Source: Gemmatimonadaceae bacterium
Lineage (GTDB): Bacteria; Gemmatimonadota; Gemmatimonadetes; Gemmatimonadales; Gemmatimonadaceae
Direction: 5' to 3'
Length of the DNA stretch: 11,129 bases
NCBI GenBank assembly: GCA_013816695.1
Contig: JACDDZ010000037.1
Coordinates: 1-11,129, forward strand
The notes below the pieces were generated by a model. It did not search any database, was not told the origin of the DNA, and saw nothing but the letters and a program-made list of their open reading frames with translations. Shown piece by piece: positions 1-6,709 of the stretch. The position numbers were made by a program, and so were the translations under genes. How positions within the stretch are numbered: position 1 is the first letter of the stretch; each line of letters opens with the position of its first letter.

Positions 1-1128
1 GGAAAGAACATTTACGGTTCCCTGACTCTGCAGCGCTCGCAGAACCGCATTAATCTGATTTCCGCCTCCCGAGAGAGAAAGCTGAATCCCGCCACTCGTC
101 GACGTCGAAAGTGTCTGCGCAATGCCGAGGCTCAGGTTCTTGATTCTCATCACTGCGCTCCAGTCAATTCCGAAATTCGATTCTCGCGTAAGACTCACGT
201 CGACGATTTTTGCTTCAATCAGCACCTGACGTTGAACCGAGGCTTCGAACGCGTTGATGAAAGCAGCGACCTCGGTCAGTTTCGCCGACGGTGCTGTGAC
301 CATGATAGTCCCGGCTATCGGATTTATTATCAGACGTCTTCCCGCCGAGGCCCGGCTGAAGGCGCGTCCCGACCCGCCAGCGCCCACTCCATTCTGACCT
401 CCGAGCCCGGAATTCTGCGATTGTGCGCTTGATCCGGTGGAAATGACCGATGGCGTGCTGGATTCCGACTGACCCACAACCGCTTCGTCGAAGATGAGTC
501 CGTCCAGAGCCACACGAATTTCGTCCCAGAGGTCTGCGACCGTGGTGCTGGAAATCTGGTCACTCCCTCCACCTCCTCCACCACCAATGCTGCGCGAAAC
601 GGATGTGTTGGAAGAGCCGATTCGGTTCAGGGCGACATAATCGAGCGTGAAGATCCGAGTCTGCGACCGCGCACCACCTACCCTCAGGACGCCATTCGTA
701 ATTTCAAACGTGTACCCCTGCGGAGTGACAATGCTTGCCAGGGCCTCACGAAGCGTAACGTTCTGGAGCGTTGTCGTGACGACGCCGGTTACTTCCGGCT
801 CGATCACGAGGTTCATCCCGTAGTTCGCGGCCAGACCTCTGAGAACAAGCTGAATATCCTGATTCACCGCATCGAGCTTGTCGATACGGCGGGAGGCAAC
901 TCCATCCGATATTTGCGTACCGGCAAGAACCGACAGCCCCGGCAGGGAATCTCCGCCTGTTACGACAGAATTCAGCGGTCGGGGCTGGGCCATCGGTTGA
1001 ACACCTACTTCGGTTCGAACCGGAGGAAGCGTAGTGCCGGAAGACGCGCACCCGTACGAAACGAGTAGAGCTCCGCAGGCACCAAGGGAACGCACATATC
1101 TCGGGAATGATACGGAATTAATGCTCAT
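1..1128 (-). CDS. pilQ: Type IV pilus secretin, MshL/PilQ type (partial, C-terminus beyond left edge)
   Basis: Outer-membrane channel through which the pilus fibre leaves the cell. The frame stays open from an ATG at 1128 to base 1, giving 376 residues with the C-terminal part of the beta-barrel missing. Visible parts: an N-terminal hydrophobic segment ending in LLVSYGC (Cys27), a weak lipobox suggesting a lipoprotein; a secretin/TonB short N-terminal (STN) domain at about 88-145; a region at about 157-305 beginning QTRIFTLDYVALNRIGSSNT, which resembles the Secretin_N_2 domain of MshL/BfpB-type secretins and is interrupted by Gly/Ser-rich stretches (181-189 and about 235-258); then the secretin core from about 300 (RQVLIEAKIVDV), ending at the conserved LQSQGTVNVLS. 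The ATG overlaps the stop of the upstream gene by one base (TGATG), so translation is probably coupled. Secretin identity is firm; MshL-type versus PilQ-type is inferred from the N-terminal domains. Confidence 0.92.
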   Translation of the reverse strand, partial: MSINSVSFPRYVRSLGACGALLVSYGCASSGTTLPPVRTEVGVQPMAQPRPLNSVVTGGDSLPGLSVLAGTQISDGVASRRIDKLDAVNQDIQLVLRGLAANYGMNLVIEPEVTGVVTTTLQNVTLREALASIVTPQGYTFEITNGVLRVGGARSQTRIFTLDYVALNRIGSSNTSVSRSIGGGGGGGSDQISSTTVADLWDEIRVALDGLIFDEAVVGQSESSTPSVISTGSSAQSQNSGLGGQNGVGAGGSGRAFSRASAGRRLIINPIAGTIMVTAPSAKLTEVAAFINAFEASVQRQVLIEAKIVDVSLTRESNFGIDWSAVMRIKNLSLGIAQTLSTSTSGGIQLSLSGGGNQINAVLRALQSQGTVNVLS

Positions 1129-1625
1129 CAGCCATTTGCATCCTTGACCGTCAGCATCCGGCGAATACCGCTCGGCGCAACGATCACTATGTGATCCGGC
1201 TCTATCGCGGTAACCCGCGTTCCACCCGGCAAAACTGTTCCAATACTTACGAGCGTTTCATTTACAACTGCGAGACGATTGTCGGTCGAAATCAAAATGG
1301 CGCTCAGCACATATTGCGTCGGCGGTGTCAGGATCGTTGCCGCCTGAGGCACCGTCTCCGATGTTGAATCGGTTTCGCTTCTAAATGGATCGGAATTATC
1401 GATTCGGAGCTGCGAGACGTTGTCCAGTACTGGAACTGCTGTGGCCTGCAGCGGTGCCAGGTAACGTCCAAGGGAATCCATGTTCTCGGCTGTCGGAATG
1501 ACGGACGAGAGGATAGGTGCGTCCCCGGTTCGCTTCAAAACCGACTGGGCCAGAAAGGTGACGGTCGCAATCAACAGGACCACCGCTCCAATGCGAAGGT
1601 ATGGGTTCCTAGCCGGTGACATCAC
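1128..1625 (-). CDS. PilP/GspB/MshK-like pilus alignment protein
   Basis: A 165-residue bitopic inner-membrane protein likely to link the PilN/PilO platform to the secretin. It has a short cytoplasmic N-terminus, one membrane segment at about 12-27, a low-complexity periplasmic linker containing a DPFR motif near 79-82, and a C-terminal beta domain at about 104-161 (YVLSAILISTDNRLAVVN, then G-LPGGTRVTAIEPDHIVI). That pattern matches the small periplasmic domains of PilP, GspC/GspB and MshK. No lipobox cysteine is seen, unlike classical PilP lipoproteins, so it is anchored by its membrane helix as GspC and GspB are. Two adjacent starts are possible, GTG at 1625 and ATG at 1622. An AGGCGG stretch lies six bases before the ATG, which may be the true start. 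It overlaps the PilO-like gene by 14-17 bases and the secretin gene by 1 base. The role is inferred from fold and position. Confidence 0.75.
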   Translation of the reverse strand: MMSPARNPYLRIGAVVLLIATVTFLAQSVLKRTGDAPILSSVIPTAENMDSLGRYLAPLQATAVPVLDNVSQLRIDNSDPFRSETDSTSETVPQAATILTPPTQYVLSAILISTDNRLAVVNETLVSIGTVLPGGTRVTAIEPDHIVIVAPSGIRRMLTVKDANG

Positions 1626-2202
1626 TTACCGCCTGATACACTGTGAGCACTGCATGGGTCCCCGTCGTCTGACCAGCATGAGTCATGACTATTGACTGCA
1701 CACTGACAGCTGGCGGCAGGCTGGCGAGAAAGACTCGGGTAGCGGCGAGATTTCCCTTAACATCAACGCCTATGGAATAGTTCGCAACACCGAATGTGAC
1801 CTTGCCACCACCCATTCTCGGGACAGCCGCAATCGAGTCAGACGAAATAATCGTCGTTCGCACATTCCGGAGCCCGGCACGCTCGGCACGGCGGGTGATC
1901 ACTTCCACCAGGGTGAGGCGGGAATCCTGTCCCGCGCCGAGCTGATGCAACCCGGACTCTACTCGTTGCCAGGCGAATATTTCACTACTTGTGGCGGGCT
2001 GGAAGGTCGTGATCCATCTGTCGGCGGATACACGCATCCCTTCTAGGCGCTGGCCTTCGATTTTCAGGATGGCGGCTTCACGATAGGCCCGCGTCCCTAT
2101 CCACGCCGCACTCCCGATTCCCAAAACGAGATAGACGCCAAGCTCAAGCCAGAACCGCTGAGTTCGGACAAAATCCCGGATCTTGGCAACGATGGGATTC
2201 AT
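1609..2202 (-). CDS. pilO: PilO/GspM/MshJ-like inner-membrane pilus assembly protein
   Basis: A 197-residue bitopic protein: a short basic cytoplasmic tail, one membrane helix at about 18-37, a helical stretch at about 40-85, and a periplasmic alpha/beta domain at about 95-190 of the ferredoxin-like kind used by PilO and GspM. Sequence conservation is low, as is usual for the family, so the call rests on size, topology and position between a PilN-like and a PilP-like gene. In T4P systems PilO pairs with PilN in the periplasm and binds PilP, forming the alignment subcomplex between motor and secretin. Its ATG shares four bases with the upstream stop (ATGA), and its end overlaps the next gene by up to 17 bases. 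Within a pilus operon PilO/MshJ is more likely than GspM, although the folds are alike. Confidence 0.8.
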   Translation of the reverse strand: MNPIVAKIRDFVRTQRFWLELGVYLVLGIGSAAWIGTRAYREAAILKIEGQRLEGMRVSADRWITTFQPATSSEIFAWQRVESGLHQLGAGQDSRLTLVEVITRRAERAGLRNVRTTIISSDSIAAVPRMGGGKVTFGVANYSIGVDVKGNLAATRVFLASLPPAVSVQSIVMTHAGQTTGTHAVLTVYQAVSDVTG

Positions 2203-3701
2203 TGCGTACCTCCCGTAGCCGCGGTCGAATCTGTCGGAATGGGGGGTGCAACGAATCTCATGTCGAACGAAATCGTTGTAGGTGCTCCATCTGCCGAGGG
2301 ATCGGACCAGCGCAAACTGTCGAGAGTGATCGAGGAACTTCCCAGAAAAACGGGAAGCTCACGGTAGAAGCGGTGAACTGAGCCCACGGCCGCGGATGCA
2401 GAATACGACGACGCGCTTCCTGAAACAGTTGCATTCCATCCGGATGGGTCGCGCCGAGCGGTGAATCTCGTGATTGATACTCCACTCTGAGACGCCAGCG
2501 ACAACCCGTCAAAAAGGCGCTGCAGCTTTGCCCGCTCATCGCCGACTCGCTGAATCGCGGCAAGCTCCTGCAGCGTCTCCCGTCTTTTATCCGAGACTTC
2601 GCGGAGTGGCTGCAGAGGAGAGGCCCTGCGGTTCAATGCGGTTGTAAGCGTGCTGATACGCGATTTCCAGCCCGTCACGGCTGCGACGCCGTTGCCGGCC
2701 CACCACCACGAGATGAGAATTAACATCACGGCAGCCACGATTGCGACACGTCGAGTGGTTCGCTCTGCAGTCTTCTTTTTGGTCTCTCCGAGAGGAAAGA
2801 GGTTCAGTCCCTCACCATCCTGCGAGTCCAGAACTGCGCCCATTGCCGCAACAGCCGCACTCGGTCCTATCTGTGCGGCAAACCGCTCGACAATCAACCC
2901 CATGCCGTCTTCAACTGCCCGCGAAAGCGGACCATACTCCGCGGGCTCGGCAGAAAGAAGCAGACGTGAAATCTGGGCGCCGCGAAACTGCTGGCGCAGG
3001 TACAGGTTCCCGCGCTCCAGCTGCTCGATCACAAATTCCGGTGCAATACTATCCGTGTCGCGCTCAGCTGGCGGCTCCACGACGAGTCTCATCTGCTTGT
3101 CGAAGAAAAATCCGAAGAGCGGACCGCTGCGCAGCATGATCACAACGACCGAAGGTGCGTCGGGTGAGGGATGTTCGGCGTAAAGACGCTGGAGGACACG
3201 CGGCAAAACAGTGACATGCTGAAGCTCGACTCGATCACGTCCGAGAATCTCGATCAGCGAATCCATTGCCGCGTGCGGAATTGCAGCAGCGAGAACTTCC
3301 TGCGGAGGAGTGCCGACGTCCGGCCGCGACCGCGCGCGACGGTCGAGCGGCTCACCAGAAACAAAACCAACGATTGGGTTTTCGAGGTCAGGATACAGGC
3401 GCTGCATTTCGCGTGTTACAACGGGCTGAAGAAGCTCGGGCTTCGCCTGCGGCAGCACGAGAATGTGGTGTGAGCTGCCAAGTCCACGCAGGGTCATCCA
3501 GAGTCGCGAATCTCCCGCCCCCATATCCCTCAAAACCTTCGAGAGTGCCTCCGCAGCATCGGATAACGACAAATAGTCTCCCGCCACGTCCACCCGGTCG
3601 AGAATATCGATGCGGTCGCGATGCTTCTGGAATTCAATCAGCTGAAGTCCATTGCGCTCGACGAAAGCCGCAAAAGTTCTGGTCGAAGTTCCCGGTTTCA
3701 C
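2199..3701 (-). CDS. PilM-PilN fusion (GspL-like) pilus assembly protein
   Basis: A 500-residue protein joining what are usually two genes. Residues 1 to about 292 resemble the cytoplasmic actin-like (ASKHA-fold) domain of PilM/GspL, although the usual N-terminal nucleotide-binding glycines are degenerate. Residues 299-303 read LNLFP, which matches the conserved NLLP-type motif at the start of PilN, the segment PilN normally inserts into PilM. A basic stretch follows, then a membrane helix at about 319-340, a helical region at about 345-395, and a periplasmic alpha/beta domain to about 488 typical of PilN. The protein would sit in the inner membrane, contacting ATPase and platform on the cytoplasmic side and PilO in the periplasm. 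Translation starts at GTG 3701, overlapping the platform gene stop by four bases (GTGA). GspL of type II secretion and MshI of MSHA pili have related layouts; pilus context favours a T4P role. Confidence 0.85.
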   Translation of the reverse strand: MKPGTSTRTFAAFVERNGLQLIEFQKHRDRIDILDRVDVAGDYLSLSDAAEALSKVLRDMGAGDSRLWMTLRGLGSSHHILVLPQAKPELLQPVVTREMQRLYPDLENPIVGFVSGEPLDRRARSRPDVGTPPQEVLAAAIPHAAMDSLIEILGRDRVELQHVTVLPRVLQRLYAEHPSPDAPSVVVIMLRSGPLFGFFFDKQMRLVVEPPAERDTDSIAPEFVIEQLERGNLYLRQQFRGAQISRLLLSAEPAEYGPLSRAVEDGMGLIVERFAAQIGPSAAVAAMGAVLDSQDGEGLNLFPLGETKKKTAERTTRRVAIVAAVMLILISWWWAGNGVAAVTGWKSRISTLTTALNRRASPLQPLREVSDKRRETLQELAAIQRVGDERAKLQRLFDGLSLASQSGVSITRFTARRDPSGWNATVSGSASSYSASAAVGSVHRFYRELPVFLGSSSITLDSLRWSDPSADGAPTTISFDMRFVAPPIPTDSTAATGGTQ

Positions 3702-4915
3702 TTGCGAACCCCGATGGACTGGTAGATGGAAAGAATCGGGAGGATCATCGCAAGTGCAACGAGGAGCACCACACTTCCCATCACAAGAATGAGCGCTGGT
3801 TGCAGCGCGGTAATCATTCTCCTGACGGCACTCGGTACTTCCCGCTGGTAAAAGGCTTGCGCCCTGCCGAGGGAATCATCCAGCTGTCCGGTTGATTCAC
3901 CAAGTGCCACGCTTCTCACTACCATGGGCGGGAAAATCGGATTCCGTCCAAAAGCGCTCGCCAGCGTTTCACCGCTTTCGACTTGCAGACGGACGTTTTG
4001 CACGGCAGTCGCGACAACGCGGTTCGCAATCAGTCGCTCTACCAGCGTGAGAGCAAGGATGATCTCAACGCCGGAGCGATAGAACAGCCCGAAGTAGGTT
4101 ACCAGGCGCGCCATATTCACGTTGCGAATAAGATCCCCGACAATCGGCATGCGGATCTGTAAACCGTCCACAATAGTTCCAAGCCCGGGGCGCTTTCTCA
4201 AAACCTTGTAAACAACGATAAGAGCAACGATAACAATGAGGGCTATTATTCCCTCGGCGCGAAGGAACGACGACACCGCCATCACAATCCTTGTAGGCAG
4301 CGGAAGGGTCGTCGTGCGGCTGGCAAGGACAGGAATGATTTTCGGAAACACGTAGCCAACGAGAATCAGGACAAGAAGTCCAATTGCTCCGAGCACTATC
4401 ATCGGATACATCGTCGCTTGCCGAATCTGGCCGCTAATTGTCTCCTGCCAGTCGAGATACTCCACAAGCTGCATCAGCACGAAGTCCAGGCGACCGCTTG
4501 CCTCTCCAGCCTGTATGGTCGTTACGAAAAGGTCGGGGAATGCATGCGGGTGCTGGGCGAGCGCTTCGGAAAGACTTCGTCCCTCCTCTGAGATCGCGTC
4601 TTTTACTTCCCCGATGATCTTGCGAAGCTTCTTACTCTCGAGGCGCGCCTCGACATCGCTCAGCGTCGTGAGCAGCGGCATACCGACCTGTACAGAACTC
4701 GCAAGATATTCCATGAATGCGAGCAATTCACGCCGCGGTACCTTTCCGTCTGTGTGCTTTGAGAGCGTCTTGGGCTTGTCCTTGACGCGCGCTTCCATGA
4801 GAAAGCTGCCGCTCGCGCGGAGCCGTTCCTCAACTTCCGACTCGTCCGGCGCTGTGATGAAGCCTTGTTCCACCACCCCTGCGCCAGTCAACGCCTTGTA
4901 CCAGTAGTCAGGCAC
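3698..4915 (-). CDS. pilC: Type IV pilus inner-membrane platform protein PilC/MshG (T2SS F family)
   Basis: The polytopic platform protein that couples the assembly ATPase to pilin insertion. At 405 residues it has the normal family length. Two repeated T2SSF domains are visible, at about 64-186 and 266-388, each carrying the family signature: QAGEASGRLD near 136-145 and ALGESTGQLDDSL near 337-349. Membrane segments lie at about 171-191, 219-237 and 370-393, the first following the conserved YPMIV motif. The N-terminus (WYKALTGAGVVEQGFI) is the usual cytoplasmic lead-in. The start is GTG at 4915, preceded by AGAGGA a few bases upstream, and only 7 bases separate it from the ATPase stop. Family membership is certain. 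PilC rather than GspF is inferred from the pilin, secretin and PilSR genes nearby. Confidence 0.95.
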   Translation of the reverse strand: MPDYWYKALTGAGVVEQGFITAPDESEVEERLRASGSFLMEARVKDKPKTLSKHTDGKVPRRELLAFMEYLASSVQVGMPLLTTLSDVEARLESKKLRKIIGEVKDAISEEGRSLSEALAQHPHAFPDLFVTTIQAGEASGRLDFVLMQLVEYLDWQETISGQIRQATMYPMIVLGAIGLLVLILVGYVFPKIIPVLASRTTTLPLPTRIVMAVSSFLRAEGIIALIVIVALIVVYKVLRKRPGLGTIVDGLQIRMPIVGDLIRNVNMARLVTYFGLFYRSGVEIILALTLVERLIANRVVATAVQNVRLQVESGETLASAFGRNPIFPPMVVRSVALGESTGQLDDSLGRAQAFYQREVPSAVRRMITALQPALILVMGSVVLLVALAMILPILSIYQSIGVRK

Positions 4916-4922
4916 TCGTCCT

Positions 4923-6620
4923 CTATCCCACCGTTACGCGCAACAATTCATCGAGGGTAGTAATGCCAGCTTTGACCTTCTTGATTCCATCCTGCAACAA
5001 TGTCGGACGACCGGAAATCCTGTGAATCTCTTCGGCAGGACGGCGGTCGTAAATGGCGTTCACGATCTCCTCGGTGATCGGAAGAAATTCGAATATTCCT
5101 ATGCGGCCCTTGTAGCCGGTCTGGCGGCAGGAAGGACAGCCGCGAATTCCAAATAGCTGCACGCCTTCCAGCCCGAACCGCTCGCGAACAGTTGCCGTGA
5201 TTTCTGTCGGGGTCTTGCATTCCTTGCACAAGACGCGGACAAGTCGCTGGGAAGCTACGAGCAGCACCGCGGAGGCGAGCACGAATGGCTCCGCTCCCAT
5301 ATCCAGCAGTCGGGGAATTGCACCGGCGGCTGTGTTCGTGTGCAGCGTGGTGAGCACCAGGTGACCGGTAAGTGCTGCCGTAAGCGCAATCTGGACGGTC
5401 TCGGCGTCGCGCATTTCTCCGACCAGAATGGTGTCGGGATCGTGCCGGAGAATTGACCTCAGTCCCGACGGGAAGGTGAGTCCCGCGCGGACGTTGATCT
5501 GTGACTGGCGAATTGTTGCCAGCTCGTACTCGATCGGATCCTCAAGAGTGATGATGCAGCTTTCGCGATTATTCAACTCCACCATGGCCGAATACAGTGT
5601 CGTCGTCTTTCCTGATCCGGTTGGCCCGGTGACAGGAATGATTCCGTGCGGACGATGAAATGCGTTTCTGAGCAGATGCAGATCTTCTGGCTCGATTCCG
5701 AGGCGCTCGAGGTTTAGTGAAACGCGGGAGCGATCAAGAATGCGCAGCACGAGGTCTTCACCGTGCAGCGTTGGAAAAGTCGAGACGCGAAGATCGATGT
5801 GCCGCCCATCGCTACGAATCCTCACACGTCCATCCTGCGGGAGGCGCGTCTCCGCGATATCCAGCCCTGACATGATTTTTATGCGGCTCATGATCGCTGG
5901 CTGAAGAGCGCGCGGATATGTGGCTCCTTCCTGTAGCAAACCATCCAGCCTGTATCTCACCTTCGTCACTTCCTCGAACGGCTCAATGTGGATGTCCGTT
6001 GCGCCGAGCGCTGTGCCTCGTGTGATAATTTCGTCCACCAGCTTCGCGGCACTCGCACCTTCTTCAGGCTCAGCGTTTCGCGTGTCGCGCGGACCAGGTG
6101 CGGCAGTACGGGGCGGGGCAATACTGGGAGGTATCGGCTGTCCGCCTGCCGCGCGCGGGGGAGTCTGTGCCGGCGGGGTAAATGCCAGGTCTCCGTGATA
6201 AGCCCGGCGGAGCAGAGAGGTGATGCTGTCGCGCGGAGCTGCAACAACTTTTATGGGGCGACCGGAAGCGCGTTCGATCGCCGTCACAGCTTCCATGTCG
6301 AACGGATTGTCCATCGCGACAAGCAAGCGTCCATTTTCCTGCCGAAGAGGAAGCGCTGTGTGGCGGCGCGCGATGTTCTCGGGTACGATCGCAATCGCCG
6401 AGTGTTCCGGCTCGACATCAGTGAGCAGCACGTAAGGAATGCCCGCGTCTGCAGCCAGTGTCTTCATGAGATCATCCTGTTGGAGGAATCCCATTGCGAC
6501 GAGTGTCTGCCCCAGCTTCTCGCCGGTGATCGCGTGCTTGGCCAACGCCTTCTCAAGTTGTTGCGAGGAGATGAGCCCGTTTTCAACGAGTCTGTCTCCA
6601 AGCCGCATCTTCAACGCCAT
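4923..6620 (-). CDS. pilB: Type IV pilus assembly ATPase PilB/MshE (GspE/PulE family)
   Basis: Cytoplasmic hexameric motor that powers pilus extension. Length is 565 residues. Order of parts: an N-terminal MshEN/T2SSE_N domain at about 1-145 (LGDRLVENGLISSQQLEKAL), a Pro/Ala-rich linker at about 148-185, a second N-terminal region from about 190, and the RecA-like ATPase core. Walker A is GPTGSGKT at 332-339, the Asp box is ITLEDPIEYE around 357-366, Walker B is DTILVGEMRD at 396-405, and the His box is TGHLVLTTLHTN at 418-429. A zinc-binding cysteine set (C465, C468, C495, C498) marks assembly ATPases of the GspE/PilB/MshE type and is absent from PilT. ATG 6620 has no obvious ribosome-binding site; Met5 (ATG at 6608) is an alternative. 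It heads the operon. The MshEN type of N-domain in PilB and MshE can bind cyclic di-GMP; whether this one does cannot be told here. Confidence 0.95.
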   Translation of the reverse strand: MALKMRLGDRLVENGLISSQQLEKALAKHAITGEKLGQTLVAMGFLQQDDLMKTLAADAGIPYVLLTDVEPEHSAIAIVPENIARRHTALPLRQENGRLLVAMDNPFDMEAVTAIERASGRPIKVVAAPRDSITSLLRRAYHGDLAFTPPAQTPPRAAGGQPIPPSIAPPRTAAPGPRDTRNAEPEEGASAAKLVDEIITRGTALGATDIHIEPFEEVTKVRYRLDGLLQEGATYPRALQPAIMSRIKIMSGLDIAETRLPQDGRVRIRSDGRHIDLRVSTFPTLHGEDLVLRILDRSRVSLNLERLGIEPEDLHLLRNAFHRPHGIIPVTGPTGSGKTTTLYSAMVELNNRESCIITLEDPIEYELATIRQSQINVRAGLTFPSGLRSILRHDPDTILVGEMRDAETVQIALTAALTGHLVLTTLHTNTAAGAIPRLLDMGAEPFVLASAVLLVASQRLVRVLCKECKTPTEITATVRERFGLEGVQLFGIRGCPSCRQTGYKGRIGIFEFLPITEEIVNAIYDRRPAEEIHRISGRPTLLQDGIKKVKAGITTLDELLRVTVG

Positions 6621-6709
6621 GTACTATAGAGTGCAGGGGAAATTACACGGCTCAAATAAAGGAAATAACCGTGTGTTTTGCAATAGCAAACTTTATGTGA
6701 CATCACCAC
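6621..6709. other. AT-rich intergenic region upstream of the pilus assembly operon
   Basis: These 89 bases between the CNNM-type gene and the ATPase gene (both minus strand) are visibly more AT-rich than their surroundings. They hold a TTTGC/GCAAA inverted repeat at 6677-6690. A TATAGT hexamer lies just before the ATPase ATG, but no -35 box at the usual spacing accompanies it and it would place the transcript start inside the first codons. No rho-independent terminator (stem plus T-run) is seen for the upstream gene, so read-through from it is possible. The region probably carries the operon promoter, whose exact position is not resolved. Confidence 0.4.
6677..6690. promoter_or_regulatory. 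Inverted repeat TTTGC-AATA-GCAAA, candidate operator of the pilB operon
   Basis: Arms of 5 bases around a 4-base spacer, about 57 bases upstream of the ATPase ATG. It resembles the TTGC...GCAA inverted repeats before pilS and the pilin gene, but its spacer is one base shorter and its arms are shorter. On its own it could be chance in an AT-rich stretch; its location before the third pilus transcription unit is the reason to list it. Confidence 0.3.

Noticed and set aside
330..1051. Two minus-strand frames (330-587 and 746-1051) within the secretin region
   Set aside because: They are out of frame with the secretin, which is continuous from 1128 to 1 with clear domains.
3266..3895. Plus-strand open frame of 209 codons
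   Set aside because: Shadow spanning the overlap of the PilM-N and PilC genes; Arg/Pro-rich composition and no domain.
5212..5234. Sequence resembling the pilS-upstream dyad (GTCTTGCA ... GCACAAGAC) inside the ATPase gene
   Set aside because: It arises from repeated TGC-AAG codons of the CKECK zinc motif; the codons explain it.
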